Program-made: the position numbers and the translations under genes | In this document: positions 17,370 to 25,829 of the stretch, piece by piece | Numbering within the stretch: position 1 is the stretch's first letter | Layout of the letters: each line of letters starts with the position of its first letter | From: Acidobacteriota bacterium | Lineage (GTDB): Bacteria > Acidobacteriota > Terriglobia > UBA7540 | NCBI GenBank assembly: GCA_003165315.1 | Contig: PLSX01000249.1 | Coordinates: forward strand, 1-54,027 | DNA length: 54,027 bases | Reading direction: 5' to 3' | Notes under the pieces: generated by a model | Databases searched by the model: none | The model's input: the letters and a program-made list of their open reading frames with translations, nothing else | What the model was told of the DNA's origin: nothing

Positions 17370-18614
17370 GTGTTTATCAGATTTCACAACATTGTTTGGG
17401 CAGCCATCGTCCTTGGGTTTGTAGCAAGGTTATTCTTTGCTCTGGCGCCAGGGAAGGCCATCGCTGCCCCTTGGAGCGGGGGTAGCGACGCTCCTGCGTA
17501 CGTTCTGTTGGCTCACAACGTGGCCAGTGGCATGGGGCTTTCCTATTGCGGGATGCCGGACGCGATCAGGCCGCCACTTTATCCCCTGATTTTGGCTGGA
17601 CTCATCAAGGGTTTTGGAGATAACTTCGCTGTTGCGGTCCGGATTCTGCAATTTCTGGCGGGCCTGCTGACGGCCTACCTCTGCTATTTAACGGCAAAGA
17701 GGCTTTGGGGTGAGCAAGCGGCACTCTTGGCAGCGGCGGCGGTGCTGCTGACCCCAACATTGGCTTATCTTACCGGCGAGGTCATGACGGAGTCCTTTGC
17801 CGCCCTCGTCGTCGCCGGCTTCCTCTGTCTGCTGTTGAAGCAGTTGGACTCGCCAAGCTTGTCGGGTTGGGCTTTTCTCGGGGTGCTTGTTGGACTGGGG
17901 ACATTGATCCGGTTCAATTTTGCCGTGCTTGGAATAGTTGCGGTGGGAGTGGTTCTTTGGACACTCGGCACGCCGCGGGGGCTCCGCGCGGTAGCCTTAA
18001 CCACCATGGCGGCGGGGCTTACCATTGCTCCCTGGGTGGCGCGCAACCTGAAAGAGTTTCATGGCCATGTTCTGCTCTCCTCGCAAACCGGTTACAACAT
18101 GGTGCAGGGATTGATCACGCCCGAGGGTCGAGCTTTACCGGGGGATTCAGATAAACTGATCCGTGCTGAAGGCTGGGTGCAAGGGCAGATCGAAACAAAT
18201 AACATCACCCGCCTATCCTATCCGGATGAAGGCACGCTGAATTCCGACACGACGCAAGTGGCGATCGGGATGTGGCGGAGCGCCGGGATTAAGGCCATAC
18301 CCGTCATCATCAGGAAGTTCGGATACCTTTGGCTGGAAACCGATCAATTCACGTGGTATCCGGGGCGCGGGGGCATGGTGAGGAAGCTCGGCGTGGTGAT
18401 CTGGTGGGTCATGTTGGGGAGCGCATTGGGCGGATGGATCCTGTTAAGGGAAAGGAACCCAACCGCCTCCTTAACCCTTCTGTTCTATGCTGTGCTGCTA
18501 ACCTTCTTTCATATGCCGTTTGTGATGAACACGCGGTTGGGAACCCCGTTCCTTGCTCCGCTCGCTGGCGTGCTTCTCCCGGGAATCAACTTCCTGCGGC
18601 GAGCAACGCAATGA
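17370..18614 (+). CDS. GT39-like (ArnT/PMT-type) membrane glycosyltransferase
   Basis: The 414-residue protein begins with a membrane helix (about 8-25). A periplasmic loop with GGSDAPAYVLLAHNVASG (about 37-54) and IRPPLYPLIL (about 66-75) then follows, the classic first-loop pattern of the GT39/83 group, where Asp is catalytic. About eight to ten helices are present, and the protein is shorter than ArnT because the C-terminal soluble domain is lacking. It should use a polyprenyl-phosphate sugar donor on the periplasmic face. The start is GTG at 17370 with no strong ribosome binding site. A REP-like element precedes the gene and a DPM1-like GT2 gene follows 82 bases downstream. Confidence 0.82.
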   Translation: MFIRFHNIVWAAIVLGFVARLFFALAPGKAIAAPWSGGSDAPAYVLLAHNVASGMGLSYCGMPDAIRPPLYPLILAGLIKGFGDNFAVAVRILQFLAGLLTAYLCYLTAKRLWGEQAALLAAAAVLLTPTLAYLTGEVMTESFAALVVAGFLCLLLKQLDSPSLSGWAFLGVLVGLGTLIRFNFAVLGIVAVGVVLWTLGTPRGLRAVALTTMAAGLTIAPWVARNLKEFHGHVLLSSQTGYNMVQGLITPEGRALPGDSDKLIRAEGWVQGQIETNNITRLSYPDEGTLNSDTTQVAIGMWRSAGIKAIPVIIRKFGYLWLETDQFTWYPGRGGMVRKLGVVIWWVMLGSALGGWILLRERNPTASLTLLFYAVLLTFFHMPFVMNTRLGTPFLAPLAGVLLPGINFLRRATQ

Positions 18615-18696
18615 TCATTTCAACCCCTGTTTCTAAATTTTCCCATTCCTCTTGCTGCGGCCTTAACAGTTTCTGCATGTTAACGGAAAACCAAGA

Positions 18697-19884
18697 ATGA
18701 CTACCGCCCAGGACCTTTCAATTCCATCTGCCGATACCGGTTTGGAATTATCGGTTGTAATGCCCTGTCTTAACGAGGCAGAAACACTTCAAATCTGCAT
18801 TGAGAAGGCTCAGAAGGCATTCCGTGAGCATGATATCGCGGGGGAAATCATCATTGCCGACAACGGCAGCACGGACGGCTCCCAGAGGATTGCGGAGCGT
18901 TTGGGTGCGCGAGTTATCAATGTGGAAAAGAAGGGATATGGGAATGCATTAATGGGCGGAATCATGGCGGCTCGCGGCAAGTATGTCGTGATGGGTGATG
19001 CTGATGCCAGCTATGATTTTTCGCATATTCCTCGTTACCTCGAAAAGCTCCGGCAGGGTTTTGACCTTGCGCTCGGGAATCGCTTTAAGGGAGGCATAGC
19101 CGACAGTGCCATGCCCCCGTTGCATCGGTATTTCGGGAATCCCGCCTTAAGCTGGGCTGGGCGGCTTCTGTTTAATTGCCCAACCGGTGATATCTATTGC
19201 GGGCTTCGAGGATTCTCCCGGGATGCGATCCTTCGGATGGACTTAAGAACAAGTGGCATGGAATTCGCAGTAGAGATGATCGTTAAATCGACCTTGATGG
19301 GACTGCGAGTTGCTGAGGTGCCAACGACTTTGTCACCTGACGGGCGTTCTCGCCCTCCTCACTTGCGAACGTGGCGGGACGGCTGGCGAACCCTCCGATT
19401 CATGCTTTTATACAGCCCGCGTTGGTTGTTCTTTTATCCAGGAATTTTTTCGATTCTCCTGGGGAGTGCAGTGGGCGCGTGGTTGTTGCCTGGTCCGCGA
19501 AGTGTGGGGAGCATCAATTTTGATGCCCACACCTTCCTTTACGCCGCAATGGCTATCCTGATTGGATTCCAGGCAGTTTGCTTTGGTTTGTTTGCCAGGA
19601 CTTTTGCCGTCACAGAGCATCTTCTTCCCGAAGATCTTCTGCTCAACCAATTTTTTAGCATCTTTACACTTGAGACGGGGCTGCTGGTTGGGGCTCTTTT
19701 TATAGCCTTGGGACTGGGTGGATCCGTCTATGCGGTTAATGCCTGGCGCCTGCGCAGTTTTGGCAACCTTGACTTCTCACATACGCTTCGGATCGTCATT
19801 CCAGCCGCCACGGCAATAACGTTAGGGTTCCAAATCGTGCTCTCCAGCTTCTTCGTAAGTATATTGGGTGTCGCGCGCAGATGA
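18697..19884 (+). CDS. GT2 glycosyltransferase with C-terminal membrane helices (dolichyl/polyprenyl-P-sugar synthase-like)
   Basis: The 395-residue protein has a GT-A domain: LSVVMPCLNEAE near residue 19, IIADNGSTDGS near 51, and the metal-binding GDADASYDF near 100. A characteristic TGDIYCGLRGF segment follows near 167. Four hydrophobic segments occupy about 240-390. It resembles DPG/DPM-type enzymes that charge polyprenyl phosphate. The start is ATG at 18697. Its stop overlaps the start of the following membrane protein by four bases (ATGA), a tight GT2 plus GT-C pair that suggests one makes the lipid donor and the other uses it. Confidence 0.9.
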   Translation: MTTAQDLSIPSADTGLELSVVMPCLNEAETLQICIEKAQKAFREHDIAGEIIIADNGSTDGSQRIAERLGARVINVEKKGYGNALMGGIMAARGKYVVMGDADASYDFSHIPRYLEKLRQGFDLALGNRFKGGIADSAMPPLHRYFGNPALSWAGRLLFNCPTGDIYCGLRGFSRDAILRMDLRTSGMEFAVEMIVKSTLMGLRVAEVPTTLSPDGRSRPPHLRTWRDGWRTLRFMLLYSPRWLFFYPGIFSILLGSAVGAWLLPGPRSVGSINFDAHTFLYAAMAILIGFQAVCFGLFARTFAVTEHLLPEDLLLNQFFSIFTLETGLLVGALFIALGLGGSVYAVNAWRLRSFGNLDFSHTLRIVIPAATAITLGFQIVLSSFFVSILGVARR

Positions 19885-21428
19885 GTGTCCCCTTACCTAT
19901 GTCATCCAATGCACTAAATGCCAAGATTCACGACGGTGCTCCACCGCCCGGCAATCTTACGGTTATAGACCAATCCAAATCACTTCCAATGTACTACAGG
20001 CGCCTGGCGTTGATTTTTCTGCTGACGTTGCCTCTTGTCAACCCCTGGGTGCGAGGCGACGGGGTTGGCTATTACGCCTACATTCGTTCGCTTCTGGTGG
20101 AGCACAAGCTGGATTTCACACATGATTGGCAGGCGGGAAACGAAAGTTTCACTATGGGGCGGGTTCACGCGGATGGGACTATTGACCAGCTCCAGTACAC
20201 TGTTACGGGGCGGATCGCTAACCACTGGACCGTGGGGCCCGCGCTTCTCTGGGCGCCGGTTCTCGTGCCCGTTCACTGCACCATGCTGACCCTTCAGAAG
20301 GTTGGAATGAAGGTTAAGGCGAACGGTTTTTCCCGGCCCTATATCATCGCTATGGCACTTACCACGGCGCTTTACGGATTCCTTGGCCTGCTCATATCTT
20401 TCCGCCTCGCTTGCTTTTACACGGAAGAGCGATGGGCATTCCTGGCAACTCTGGGCATCTGGTTTGCGAGCGCTCTGCCCGTTTATATGTACTTCAATCC
20501 TTCCTGGTCGCACGCTCACTCAGTCTTCGTTGTTGCCGTATTCCTATGGTACTGGCACCGCACCCGAAAAGGGCGAACCTTCTCGCAGTGGGCTATTCTG
20601 GGCTTGATTTCCGGTTTGGTGCTGGACATCCACTATGCGAATATTGCCGTGCTCCTCGTGCCGTTGCTCGAATCCCTGCAAGCTTACTGGCGCGCATTCC
20701 GTGCCCCACCAGAACCCGATTGGCGGAGGCTCCTTCGGATCTTCTGGGCCAATTTACTATATTCCTTTGCAACGCTAGTGGCCTTCTTACCCACGTTGAT
20801 CACGAGAAAGATGATCTACGGCAATCCGCTGGATTTTGGCTATTCCGAGGCGGGCGAGTTCCGGTGGGACGCTCCACATTTTGTGGGTGCACTTTTCTCC
20901 TCCGACCACGGCTTACTCGTCTGGACACCCATTTTGATTCTTGCGTTGGCCGGGCTCATGCTCGTTTTCAACCGTAACCGCACTATGGCGGTTTATTTCA
21001 TCACGGTTTTCGTAACGCTTTGTTACCTTATCGGCGGTGATCCAACTTGGGACGGACTGTCTTCCTTTGGCAACCGCTACTTCCTTTGCCTTACTCCGCT
21101 GTTTATAATAGGTTTCGCAGTTTTCTTGAGCAAAATCCCGAAATGGCTGAATGGAACGCGACACCCAATGGCGTGTGCCCGTTCGGTCACTGCACTTTTT
21201 ATCCTTTGGAATCTGGCTTTCATCTTTCAATGGGGCACGCACATGGTTCCTGCCCGCGGACCGATATCGTGGAAGCAGATGGTGCGCAATCAATTTACTG
21301 AAGTCCCGCGGCGGGCCACTTCGGAATTGACGGCATATTTCGAAAACCGCAATGCCCTGATGCAACACATCGAACAGGAAGATATCAAGCAGTGGCAGCA
21401 ACAGCAAGGAGCCCCCAAATCCAATTGA
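19881..21428 (+). CDS. Multi-pass membrane protein, GT-C-like
   Basis: The 515-residue product has about ten helices. After the first helix (about 40-54) the outer loop reads GDGVGYYAYIRSLLVEH (about 58-74), again an acidic site in the GT-C position. A long extracytoplasmic stretch with NHWTVGPALLWAP follows. It overlaps the upstream GT2 gene by four bases and the Wzm-like gene downstream by 37. It is likely a periplasmic sugar transferase using the lipid donor made by its neighbour, but no experimentally known relative is obvious to me. The first 37 residues are polar, and ATG at 19989 would start right before the first helix. Confidence 0.72.
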   Translation: MSVPLPMSSNALNAKIHDGAPPPGNLTVIDQSKSLPMYYRRLALIFLLTLPLVNPWVRGDGVGYYAYIRSLLVEHKLDFTHDWQAGNESFTMGRVHADGTIDQLQYTVTGRIANHWTVGPALLWAPVLVPVHCTMLTLQKVGMKVKANGFSRPYIIAMALTTALYGFLGLLISFRLACFYTEERWAFLATLGIWFASALPVYMYFNPSWSHAHSVFVVAVFLWYWHRTRKGRTFSQWAILGLISGLVLDIHYANIAVLLVPLLESLQAYWRAFRAPPEPDWRRLLRIFWANLLYSFATLVAFLPTLITRKMIYGNPLDFGYSEAGEFRWDAPHFVGALFSSDHGLLVWTPILILALAGLMLVFNRNRTMAVYFITVFVTLCYLIGGDPTWDGLSSFGNRYFLCLTPLFIIGFAVFLSKIPKWLNGTRHPMACARSVTALFILWNLAFIFQWGTHMVPARGPISWKQMVRNQFTEVPRRATSELTAYFENRNALMQHIEQEDIKQWQQQQGAPKSN

Positions 21429-22282
21429 CGAAAGAAATCGCCGAGCATGCTGCTCAAATTGAACTTCCTGTCCTTCGCATCGCCCCGCCGCGGGGGTGGC
21501 TGGACATCGACTTCAAGGAGCTTTGGGAAGCGCGTGAACTGCTCTATTTCTTTGTCTGGCGAGACATCAAGATTCGCTACAAGCAGACGGCTATCGGGGC
21601 TGCCTGGGCGGTAATTCAGCCCTTTATGACCATGGTGGTCTTCAGCCTTTTTTTCGGGAAGCTGGCGAAAATGGACTCCCATGGTCTGCCTTACCCCATT
21701 TTTTATTACAGCGCTCTTCTTCCCTGGATGTACTTTTCCGGGGCGCTTCTGAACGCAACTGCCGTGGTGGTGGAGCAGCAACATGTCATCACCAAAGTCT
21801 ATTTCCCCCGGCTAGTGCTTCCCCTTTCTGCCGTAGTTTCGGGACTTCTTGATTTTGGCATCTCCTTCCTGGTCTTCCTCGGAATGATGGCCTATTTCCA
21901 CATTATGCCTGGTTTTGCCATTTTGCTTTTTCCTGGCTTCCTTCTTCTGGCTGTATTAACCGCTTTGGGAGTGGGCCTTTGGCTCTCGGCTTTGAATGCC
22001 ATTTACCGAGACGTGCGCTATGTCATCCCTTTCCTGGTGCAATTCTGGCTGTTTGCCTCGCCGGTTGCATACCCTAGCAGCCTTGTCCCCCAGCGCTGGC
22101 GCTGGCTATACGGGCTAAATCCCATGGCTGGCGTAATCGAAGGTTTTCGTTGGGCGCTTACAGGACACGGGCAACCCCCCAGTATCATGCTGGCGGTTTC
22201 AACCGGTGTGGTTGTGCTCCTCATCGCGAGCGGCTTGGCTTTCTTTCACCGAATGGAAGGAACGATTGCCGATGTGGTGTGA
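21392..22282 (+). CDS. wzm: ABC-2 polysaccharide export permease (Wzm/TagG-like)
   Basis: The 296-residue protein has six membrane helices and the family's N-terminal amphipathic entry helix, with LLYFFVWRDIKIRYKQT (about 50-66) and IGAAWAVIQPFMTM just after. Wzm-type permeases pair with Wzt to move undecaprenyl-linked glycans to the periplasmic face. The reading frame opens at GTG 21392 inside the preceding gene; TTG at 21425 lies just after the preceding stop (the stop and start regions abut) and has AAGGAG 13 bases upstream. Either start keeps the whole family region. The ATPase partner starts 92 bases downstream. Confidence 0.95.
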   Translation: MAATARSPQIQLTKEIAEHAAQIELPVLRIAPPRGWLDIDFKELWEARELLYFFVWRDIKIRYKQTAIGAAWAVIQPFMTMVVFSLFFGKLAKMDSHGLPYPIFYYSALLPWMYFSGALLNATAVVVEQQHVITKVYFPRLVLPLSAVVSGLLDFGISFLVFLGMMAYFHIMPGFAILLFPGFLLLAVLTALGVGLWLSALNAIYRDVRYVIPFLVQFWLFASPVAYPSSLVPQRWRWLYGLNPMAGVIEGFRWALTGHGQPPSIMLAVSTGVVVLLIASGLAFFHRMEGTIADVV

Positions 22283-22374
22283 TTTGCGGGCGAAAGTTTA
22301 CAGTGTACCGTTGAAAATTTTCGGTTTCGCGTTTCCGCATTCGGACTCCGGACTCCTGACCTTGTGCTTTTTTA

Positions 22375-23700
22375 ATGTCTAAGCCCGCCATTCAAGTTGA
22401 AAATCTTGGCAAGCGTTACCGCATCGGGCACCGGGAACGTTACCTTGCCTTGCGCGACATCCTGGCGCGCGCAGCCTCCGCACCGCTGCGTTTATTGCGA
22501 TCGCGGAAGTCTTCTTCACCCAACGGCGACCCATCCCACATTTGGGCTCTGCAAGATGTTTCCTTCGAAATCCGTCAGGGCGAAGTAATGGGTATTATTG
22601 GCCGCAATGGGGCGGGGAAGACAACGCTGCTTAAGATTCTTGCCCGTGTAACCAAGCCGACTCAGGGCTTTGCCCAAATACACGGTCGCATGGGCAGCCT
22701 TCTGGAAGTTGGTACGGGGTTTCACCCGGAATTGACGGGGCGCGAAAACGTGTTCCTCAGCGGGGCCATTCTCGGCATGAGGAAAGCGGAGATCTTACGC
22801 AAATTCGATGAGATCGTATCCTTTGCCGAAGTTGAGAAATTCATCGATACGCCGGTCAAGCACTACAGCAGTGGCATGCAAATGCGCCTGGCATTTGCCG
22901 TGGCTGCGCATCTGGAGCCAGAAATACTCCTGATTGATGAAGTTCTAGCCGTTGGGGATGTGAACTTCCAGAAGAAGTGCCTGGGCAAAATGGGGGACGT
23001 GGCCCGTGCAGGCCGCACAGTGCTTTTCATCAGCCACAACATGCAAGCTGTGAAACAACTTTGCACCCGCGGTCTGCTGATGAAAGAGGGAATGGTGGTG
23101 CAAGAGGGCGCCGTTAGCGACTGTGTTCAATCCTACCTGCGTATGGGGCGTGCCCAGTCTACTGAAGTTGGGCAGGCAGATCTATCTCTATCGTCAGGCG
23201 TGAAAAGAAGGGGAAGCGGGGCCGCCCGTTTTGAGCGAGCAGAGCTTTTGAACCTTTACGGGGAACACATTTCCGAGGTCTGTTTTGGTCAGGCTGTACG
23301 GGTTAGATTTTCTGTATGGTCAAGCGTAGCGATGCCGAGCGTTTTGCTGGGATTTTCGTTTATAGCCGCGGATGGTGCAGAGGTGCAGGGGTCTACCGCA
23401 CACGATGGCGGAGTGGCGGGTAGCCTGCGGCCCGGATATCAGGTTCTTGAATGCCTCTTAGATCCGATGCTTTTGACTCCTGGCCGGTATTCCTTTCGAG
23501 CTTCGATATTCTCGAACTCGGAAGAGTACGAGCACATCTACGAGTTTCTGCCCTTTGAGGTGATCCGGTACGGGGAAAGTGTATCTAACCGCATTCCGTC
23601 GGGTCATTATGTTGGATATGTCTATCATCCATATGAGTGGTCTGAAGTGAAAGGGGCCAATGTCGGCAGGACGTCTCTACAACTCAAATCCGGATCTTGA
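22375..23700 (+). CDS. wzt: ABC polysaccharide export ATPase with C-terminal carbohydrate-binding domain (Wzt)
   Basis: The 441-residue protein has a full nucleotide-binding domain: Walker A GRNGAGKTT (about 75-83), signature SSGMQMRLA (about 165), Walker B ILLIDEVLAVGD (about 184-195) and the switch histidine in FISHNMQ. From about 275 to 420 it carries a Wzt_C-type beta-sandwich (RFERAELLN, VRFSVWSS, GYQVLECLL). In O9a-type systems this domain recognises a terminal cap on the glycan, so export may need a finished, capped chain here too. The methyltransferase gene that overlaps its 3' end by 41 bases is a good candidate for making such a cap. Confidence 0.96.
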   Translation: MSKPAIQVENLGKRYRIGHRERYLALRDILARAASAPLRLLRSRKSSSPNGDPSHIWALQDVSFEIRQGEVMGIIGRNGAGKTTLLKILARVTKPTQGFAQIHGRMGSLLEVGTGFHPELTGRENVFLSGAILGMRKAEILRKFDEIVSFAEVEKFIDTPVKHYSSGMQMRLAFAVAAHLEPEILLIDEVLAVGDVNFQKKCLGKMGDVARAGRTVLFISHNMQAVKQLCTRGLLMKEGMVVQEGAVSDCVQSYLRMGRAQSTEVGQADLSLSSGVKRRGSGAARFERAELLNLYGEHISEVCFGQAVRVRFSVWSSVAMPSVLLGFSFIAADGAEVQGSTAHDGGVAGSLRPGYQVLECLLDPMLLTPGRYSFRASIFSNSEEYEHIYEFLPFEVIRYGESVSNRIPSGHYVGYVYHPYEWSEVKGANVGRTSLQLKSGS

Positions 23701-24646
23701 CGCAGCAGAATTTAAGTGGTGGCAGAAGTTTGCGGATGTCGAAGAGAGATTTTGCTGGGTACAAACCCCAGCAGTGCAAAGATTTTTGCGCGGACGTTAT
23801 GTCAAAGACATTGTCTCCATGGCCCCAACCGGTGCTCGCGTCGCAGAATTGGGATGTGGTGCCGGCTGGCTTTGCATCATGCTCGCAAAGTTAGGTGCCT
23901 CCGATGTGGTGGGAATTGACTTTTCGCCTGAACAGATTGGAAGAGCCAGGAGGTATGCCCAAGAGTCCGGCGTCGATAAGCGAGTGCGCTTTGAAGTTGG
24001 GAACATTGAGGAAATATCGGAGCGAGTTGGGAAATGTCATCTGATTGTCGCCCATGCTTTCTTACACCACCTCGCGACAACTGAGATTCGTAAAGTTCTC
24101 GCCAAAATCCACAGGTGTTTAACTCCCCGAGGGCATTTGATCATATGGGAGCCCGTTCAATACCCACGCAGTTTAGCTCGAAATTCAAGTGAGATGTGGA
24201 AACGCGTTTTGTGGTGGCTGACCAGTGTCCCGAACAGGGGGCAACGATGGGGAATCCGAAAGCAAAGTGAGGAAGAACTCAACATCCGGCGTATTCTTGC
24301 GGGAAGGCAAGTAGGAAATCCTCCCCAAGGGCCCTCTCCAAAAGAAACGCCCTTTAGTCCGGGAGAGATTGAGATGTTGGTCGATCCGTTATTTGATGTG
24401 GTTTCTTCTCACAGATGCATGGCTGGCAGCCTTCGTGTTGCGGAAGAGCTTCTCTTAATGGGGCTCTCTCATCCGTACATTTCTCGCGCACTTTTTTGGC
24501 CTCTTTTGTGGACGGCCCGGCTTGTTGAAATCCAAGTGCTTAAGCATGATGCTCCATCTGACGATTGGGTTTTCGAAATGTTCGATTGTGTCGCGAAAGA
24601 GAAGACCACTGCGCCGATTTCGGTGCCCGCCAGCACGATGAATTAA
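23660..24646 (+). CDS. Class I SAM-dependent methyltransferase overlapping Wzt
   Basis: The 328-residue protein has motif I VAELGCGAGW near residue 60, an acidic VVGIDFSPEQIGRARRYA strand-helix, and HLIVAHAFLHHL near 125. About 140 residues follow the core, including a hydrophobic segment near 275-290 that may bring it to the membrane. Its ATG lies 41 bases inside the Wzt gene, so the two are translationally coupled. In the O8/O9a systems a methyltransferase caps the chain and the Wzt C-domain reads the cap. The same pairing is plausible here but is only inferred. Confidence 0.88.
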   Translation: MSAGRLYNSNPDLDAAEFKWWQKFADVEERFCWVQTPAVQRFLRGRYVKDIVSMAPTGARVAELGCGAGWLCIMLAKLGASDVVGIDFSPEQIGRARRYAQESGVDKRVRFEVGNIEEISERVGKCHLIVAHAFLHHLATTEIRKVLAKIHRCLTPRGHLIIWEPVQYPRSLARNSSEMWKRVLWWLTSVPNRGQRWGIRKQSEEELNIRRILAGRQVGNPPQGPSPKETPFSPGEIEMLVDPLFDVVSSHRCMAGSLRVAEELLLMGLSHPYISRALFWPLLWTARLVEIQVLKHDAPSDDWVFEMFDCVAKEKTTAPISVPASTMN

Positions 24647-24748
24647 GGAAGGAAGGTTCATTGTGGTTGTGATCCCTGGAGCTGGAGTGAGTCGTTTGGC
24701 GGCGGGCTCTTGTGCGCAGTTTTCCTTATCAGAATAAAATGGAGGCCC

Positions 24749-25759
24749 ATGAGAGTTGCTATTGTTGTCCCCACCATCCGAGAGAATAGCATCATCGACT
24801 TTCTGAGAGTCTGGGAAAATGACTTCTCAGAACATGTCGTGATTATTGTCGAGGACAATCCCGAACGGACATTTCAGATTGCTGGGAAAAACATAAGGCA
24901 CCTTTGTTGGCGAGATATCGATGCTGATCTGGGCCACCACTCCTGGATTATCCCCCGCCGCACCGATTGCATTCGGTCATATGGTTACCTGAAGGCCTAT
25001 CAGGAAGGCGTGGATATGATCCTCACCCTGGATGACGATTGCTACCCCCAAGGTGACGATTTCGTGGGCCAGCATTATAGAAAGCTTTCTTCAAAAGCCA
25101 CCCAACCGGCCTGGGTATCAACAGGTCGAGGCCCGTTCCCACGTGGCATGCCGTATCTCCTACAGAACCGGGATCCCGAATGCTTGATCAGCCATGGACT
25201 ATGGAGTGGAATACCCGACCTCGATGCGGTCACTCAACTCATGAATGCACGGCTGAATCAAACATTCGATCCGGTGGAGCAGGTGATTCCCCGTGGCACG
25301 TTTTTCCCCATGTGCGGAATGAACCTTGCGTTCAAGCCATCAGTGGCGCCCGCGATGTATTTCCTTCTTATGGGCAGAGACTGGCCATATGACCGGTTTG
25401 GGGACATATGGTGCGGGATTTTTGTGAAGAAGATCTGCGACCACCTGGGCTTCGCCATCCGCTCCGGCCAGCCGGTAGTTGAGCACAAGCGAGCTTCGAG
25501 TGTATGGGCAAACCTTCGCAAGGAGTCGTCAGCGTACGAAGTTAATGAAACCCTGTGGCAGGCTGTGGACTCGCTCGTACTGACCAAAGGATCTATACGC
25601 GGGTGTTACCAGGAGCTTGCTGAAAAGCTTCCTCTAACTGGCGAATATTGGCAACGCCTGAAAACTGCTATGAACATTTGGGCCGACTTCTTTTCTGAGT
25701 CGGAGGTCGAACGGATAGAAGTCGGCGACCCTCTCGTTTTTAATCGGGAGGTTGAATGA
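24749..25759 (+). CDS. Reversibly glycosylated polypeptide / UDP-arabinopyranose mutase homologue (GT75-like)
   Basis: The 336-residue protein resembles plant RGP/UAM proteins along its whole length. It starts with MRVAIVVPTIRE, has the DDDC metal site (D95-C98) in ILTLDDDCYP, and carries FPRGMPYLL with Arg132. That arginine aligns with the FVRGYPF region where plant enzymes carry their reversibly glycosylated arginine. HGLWSGIPDLDAVTQ, FPMCGMNLAF and APAMYFLLMGRDWP also match the plant pattern. Plant enzymes interconvert UDP-arabinopyranose and UDP-arabinofuranose in the cytosol, and the length fits. Here it could supply UDP-Araf for the exported glycan. The start is ATG at 24749; a TTG at 24710 gives 13 more residues. 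The family call is firm; the substrate is inferred. Confidence 0.88.
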   Translation: MRVAIVVPTIRENSIIDFLRVWENDFSEHVVIIVEDNPERTFQIAGKNIRHLCWRDIDADLGHHSWIIPRRTDCIRSYGYLKAYQEGVDMILTLDDDCYPQGDDFVGQHYRKLSSKATQPAWVSTGRGPFPRGMPYLLQNRDPECLISHGLWSGIPDLDAVTQLMNARLNQTFDPVEQVIPRGTFFPMCGMNLAFKPSVAPAMYFLLMGRDWPYDRFGDIWCGIFVKKICDHLGFAIRSGQPVVEHKRASSVWANLRKESSAYEVNETLWQAVDSLVLTKGSIRGCYQELAEKLPLTGEYWQRLKTAMNIWADFFSESEVERIEVGDPLVFNREVE

Positions 25760-25829
25760 TCCGAACCTCAAGACGTTTATTCATTCTGCATGATGGTCCC
25801 TCCTATCAGTGGGATAGGAAAGGTGGCGT

